From Todiramphus chloris collaris (Eukaryota > Chordata > Aves > Coraciiformes > Alcedinidae): a DNA stretch of 64,000 nt. A program made the position numbers and the translations under genes. Below, piece by piece: positions 63,001-64,000 of the stretch (position 1 is the first letter of the stretch; each line of letters begins with the position of its first letter). Location: the NCBI GenBank assembly GCA_025345505.1, contig JANVCC010000018.1:59509820-59573819 (forward strand). The letters are read 5' to 3'. A model generated the notes under the pieces. It was given only the letters and a program-made list of their open reading frames with translations, searched no databases and was not told the origin of the DNA.

Positions 63001-64000
63001 TAGGTTCAACCAGAAGTAAACAAGAAAAAAGCAAGTCATCTTCCAAACATGATAACCAGCAACGCAAACAGGCAGTGAAACATCCTAAAAGCCAGTGATT
63101 AACTACAAGGGTATTTTGTCTTTCAAACTTTACTAGGAGATTACATCATTATCTCCCTCCCCTCCCCTTTTGACCCCTTACTTCCCAAGATTTTTTTTTT
63201 CTTTTCATGGTTTCAAACTAATTTTGATGCCTGAAGTCTAACCCATACCTCTGACATCAAATGTGCTTGCTGACTATATGCACACTGTGTGTGTGTGTGA
63301 CTTAAGAAAGCTCTTAGTTTGGGAATATTGTATATACCCTGCTGATTATCAAGAACAATTCCCAACAGGGGGAGGTGCAGGGGGGTGGTGGGGTGGGGAA
63401 AGCCTTTAAAAAGCTGCCTGTGCCTGTGATTTTCAGCTCTTTGAAAAAGCAAGAAAGAACAGAAAAGCACCCCTGGTGTGTGGTTAAGATAACTACAAAG
63501 GAACTATTCTTACCAGGTTCCTTCAAGTAAAATGAAGGGTGCTTTGATTTCATTTTTGGCCTTGCTAATCTGACAGATATTGATGGATAATTTGGAACAG
63601 CCAAAATCTTTGTTCTAAAAACATTGACTCATACATGTTACATCCAGATGTTTCACTGGGTTCTTAATAGGTATCAAAGCTTTTTTTTAAATACTTGGAA
63701 ATTGCATTAAGTTAAGCATGCACATATGCAGGGGAGGGAAAAGATAGAAGAACAGGAGCTCCATTAAGAGCAGCTTAAAAAGGAGCATTTATGCCCTCCA
63801 ACATGGATGTGCTAAACAAAAACCCCCAACACTTTGTTTCTGCCTAATCAAGTTTGAAAATTAATAGCACCAAGATTCTTAATGAGCAATTAGAGCTTTG
63901 AAGGCTGGTCTCTCCAACAGGTACAGGAGCTTGTGTGTAAACACTCCAGGGCTGACTTCCCCACCGCTCCCTGCCTCACAGCCGGGTCACAGCAGCCTAG
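60053..64000. other. Intergenic DNA to the window end, nothing recognised except simple repeats
   Basis: About 4 kb is without a supported gene. It holds a short GT repeat (about 63285-63299) and the G-rich tract at 63368-63398. I see no coding exon with splice borders and family similarity. Confidence 0.75.
63368..63398 (+). repeat. G-rich tract, G-quadruplex-type
   Basis: Four G runs of 4-6 bases (63368-63372, 63380-63385, 63390-63393, 63395-63398) have spacers of 1-7 bases, which meets the usual quadruplex pattern. A GT repeat lies about 80 bases to the left. No gene is recognised nearby. Confidence 0.8.

Noticed and set aside
44612-64000. STX7 exons expected upstream by synteny
   Set aside because: I looked for SNARE-helix and transmembrane segments of syntaxin 7 and saw none, so the gene probably lies beyond the right edge.
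1-64000. CRISPR arrays, operons, prokaryotic insertion sequences, tRNA or rRNA genes
   Set aside because: The window is vertebrate nuclear DNA. I saw no regularly spaced repeats, tRNA-like box A/B cloverleaf or rRNA sequence.

Overview
The window is vertebrate nuclear DNA, almost certainly from a bird. It holds introns up to about 16.6 kb with GT-AG borders, a CpG-island promoter, CR1 retrotransposon relics with the avian 3' end, and one LTR resembling a widespread bird ERVL-type family. No prokaryotic features, CRISPR arrays or dense gene packing are present. A run of exactly 100 Ns (21054-21153) marks an assembly gap.

The only gene I can support is MOXD1 (monooxygenase DBH-like 1; the chicken orthologue was described as DBHR). 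It lies on the minus strand. I could join nine consecutive coding exons from the start codon at 44011 down to 1258. They encode the first 461 residues: signal peptide, DOMON domain, the whole N-terminal copper monooxygenase domain and most of the C-terminal one. Five of the six expected copper-ligand residues are visible (His241, His242, His313, His395, His397). The sixth, a Met, should lie in the next exon, to the left of the window. Every join keeps frame, every intron is GT-AG, and no exon contains a stop.

Layout: 1-1257 is partial intron 9. Exons 9 to 5 lie at 1258-10949 with introns of 1.5-2.8 kb. Intron 4 (10950-27590) is the largest and holds the assembly gap, a repeat and hairpin next to it, and a possible conserved element with an RFX-type X-box. 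Exons 4, 3 and 2 cluster at 27591-29576. Intron 1 (29577-43729) carries a 2.6-kb degenerate CR1 and a CR1 tail fragment. Exon 1 sits in a CpG island at about 43640-44600.

From 44612 to 64000 is upstream intergenic DNA with no gene I can recognise. It contains a second truncated CR1 (56561 to about 57790), a probable solo LTR (59326-60052), and simple repeats including two G-quadruplex-type tracts. In other amniotes STX7 lies upstream of MOXD1 and CCN2 downstream, but neither is visible here.

I found no convincing undescribed biological system. The most useful leads are the gap-flanking repeat and hairpin, the X-box element, a cluster of AGAAnnTTCT/TGTTCT sites, and the open frame running upstream of the MOXD1 start.
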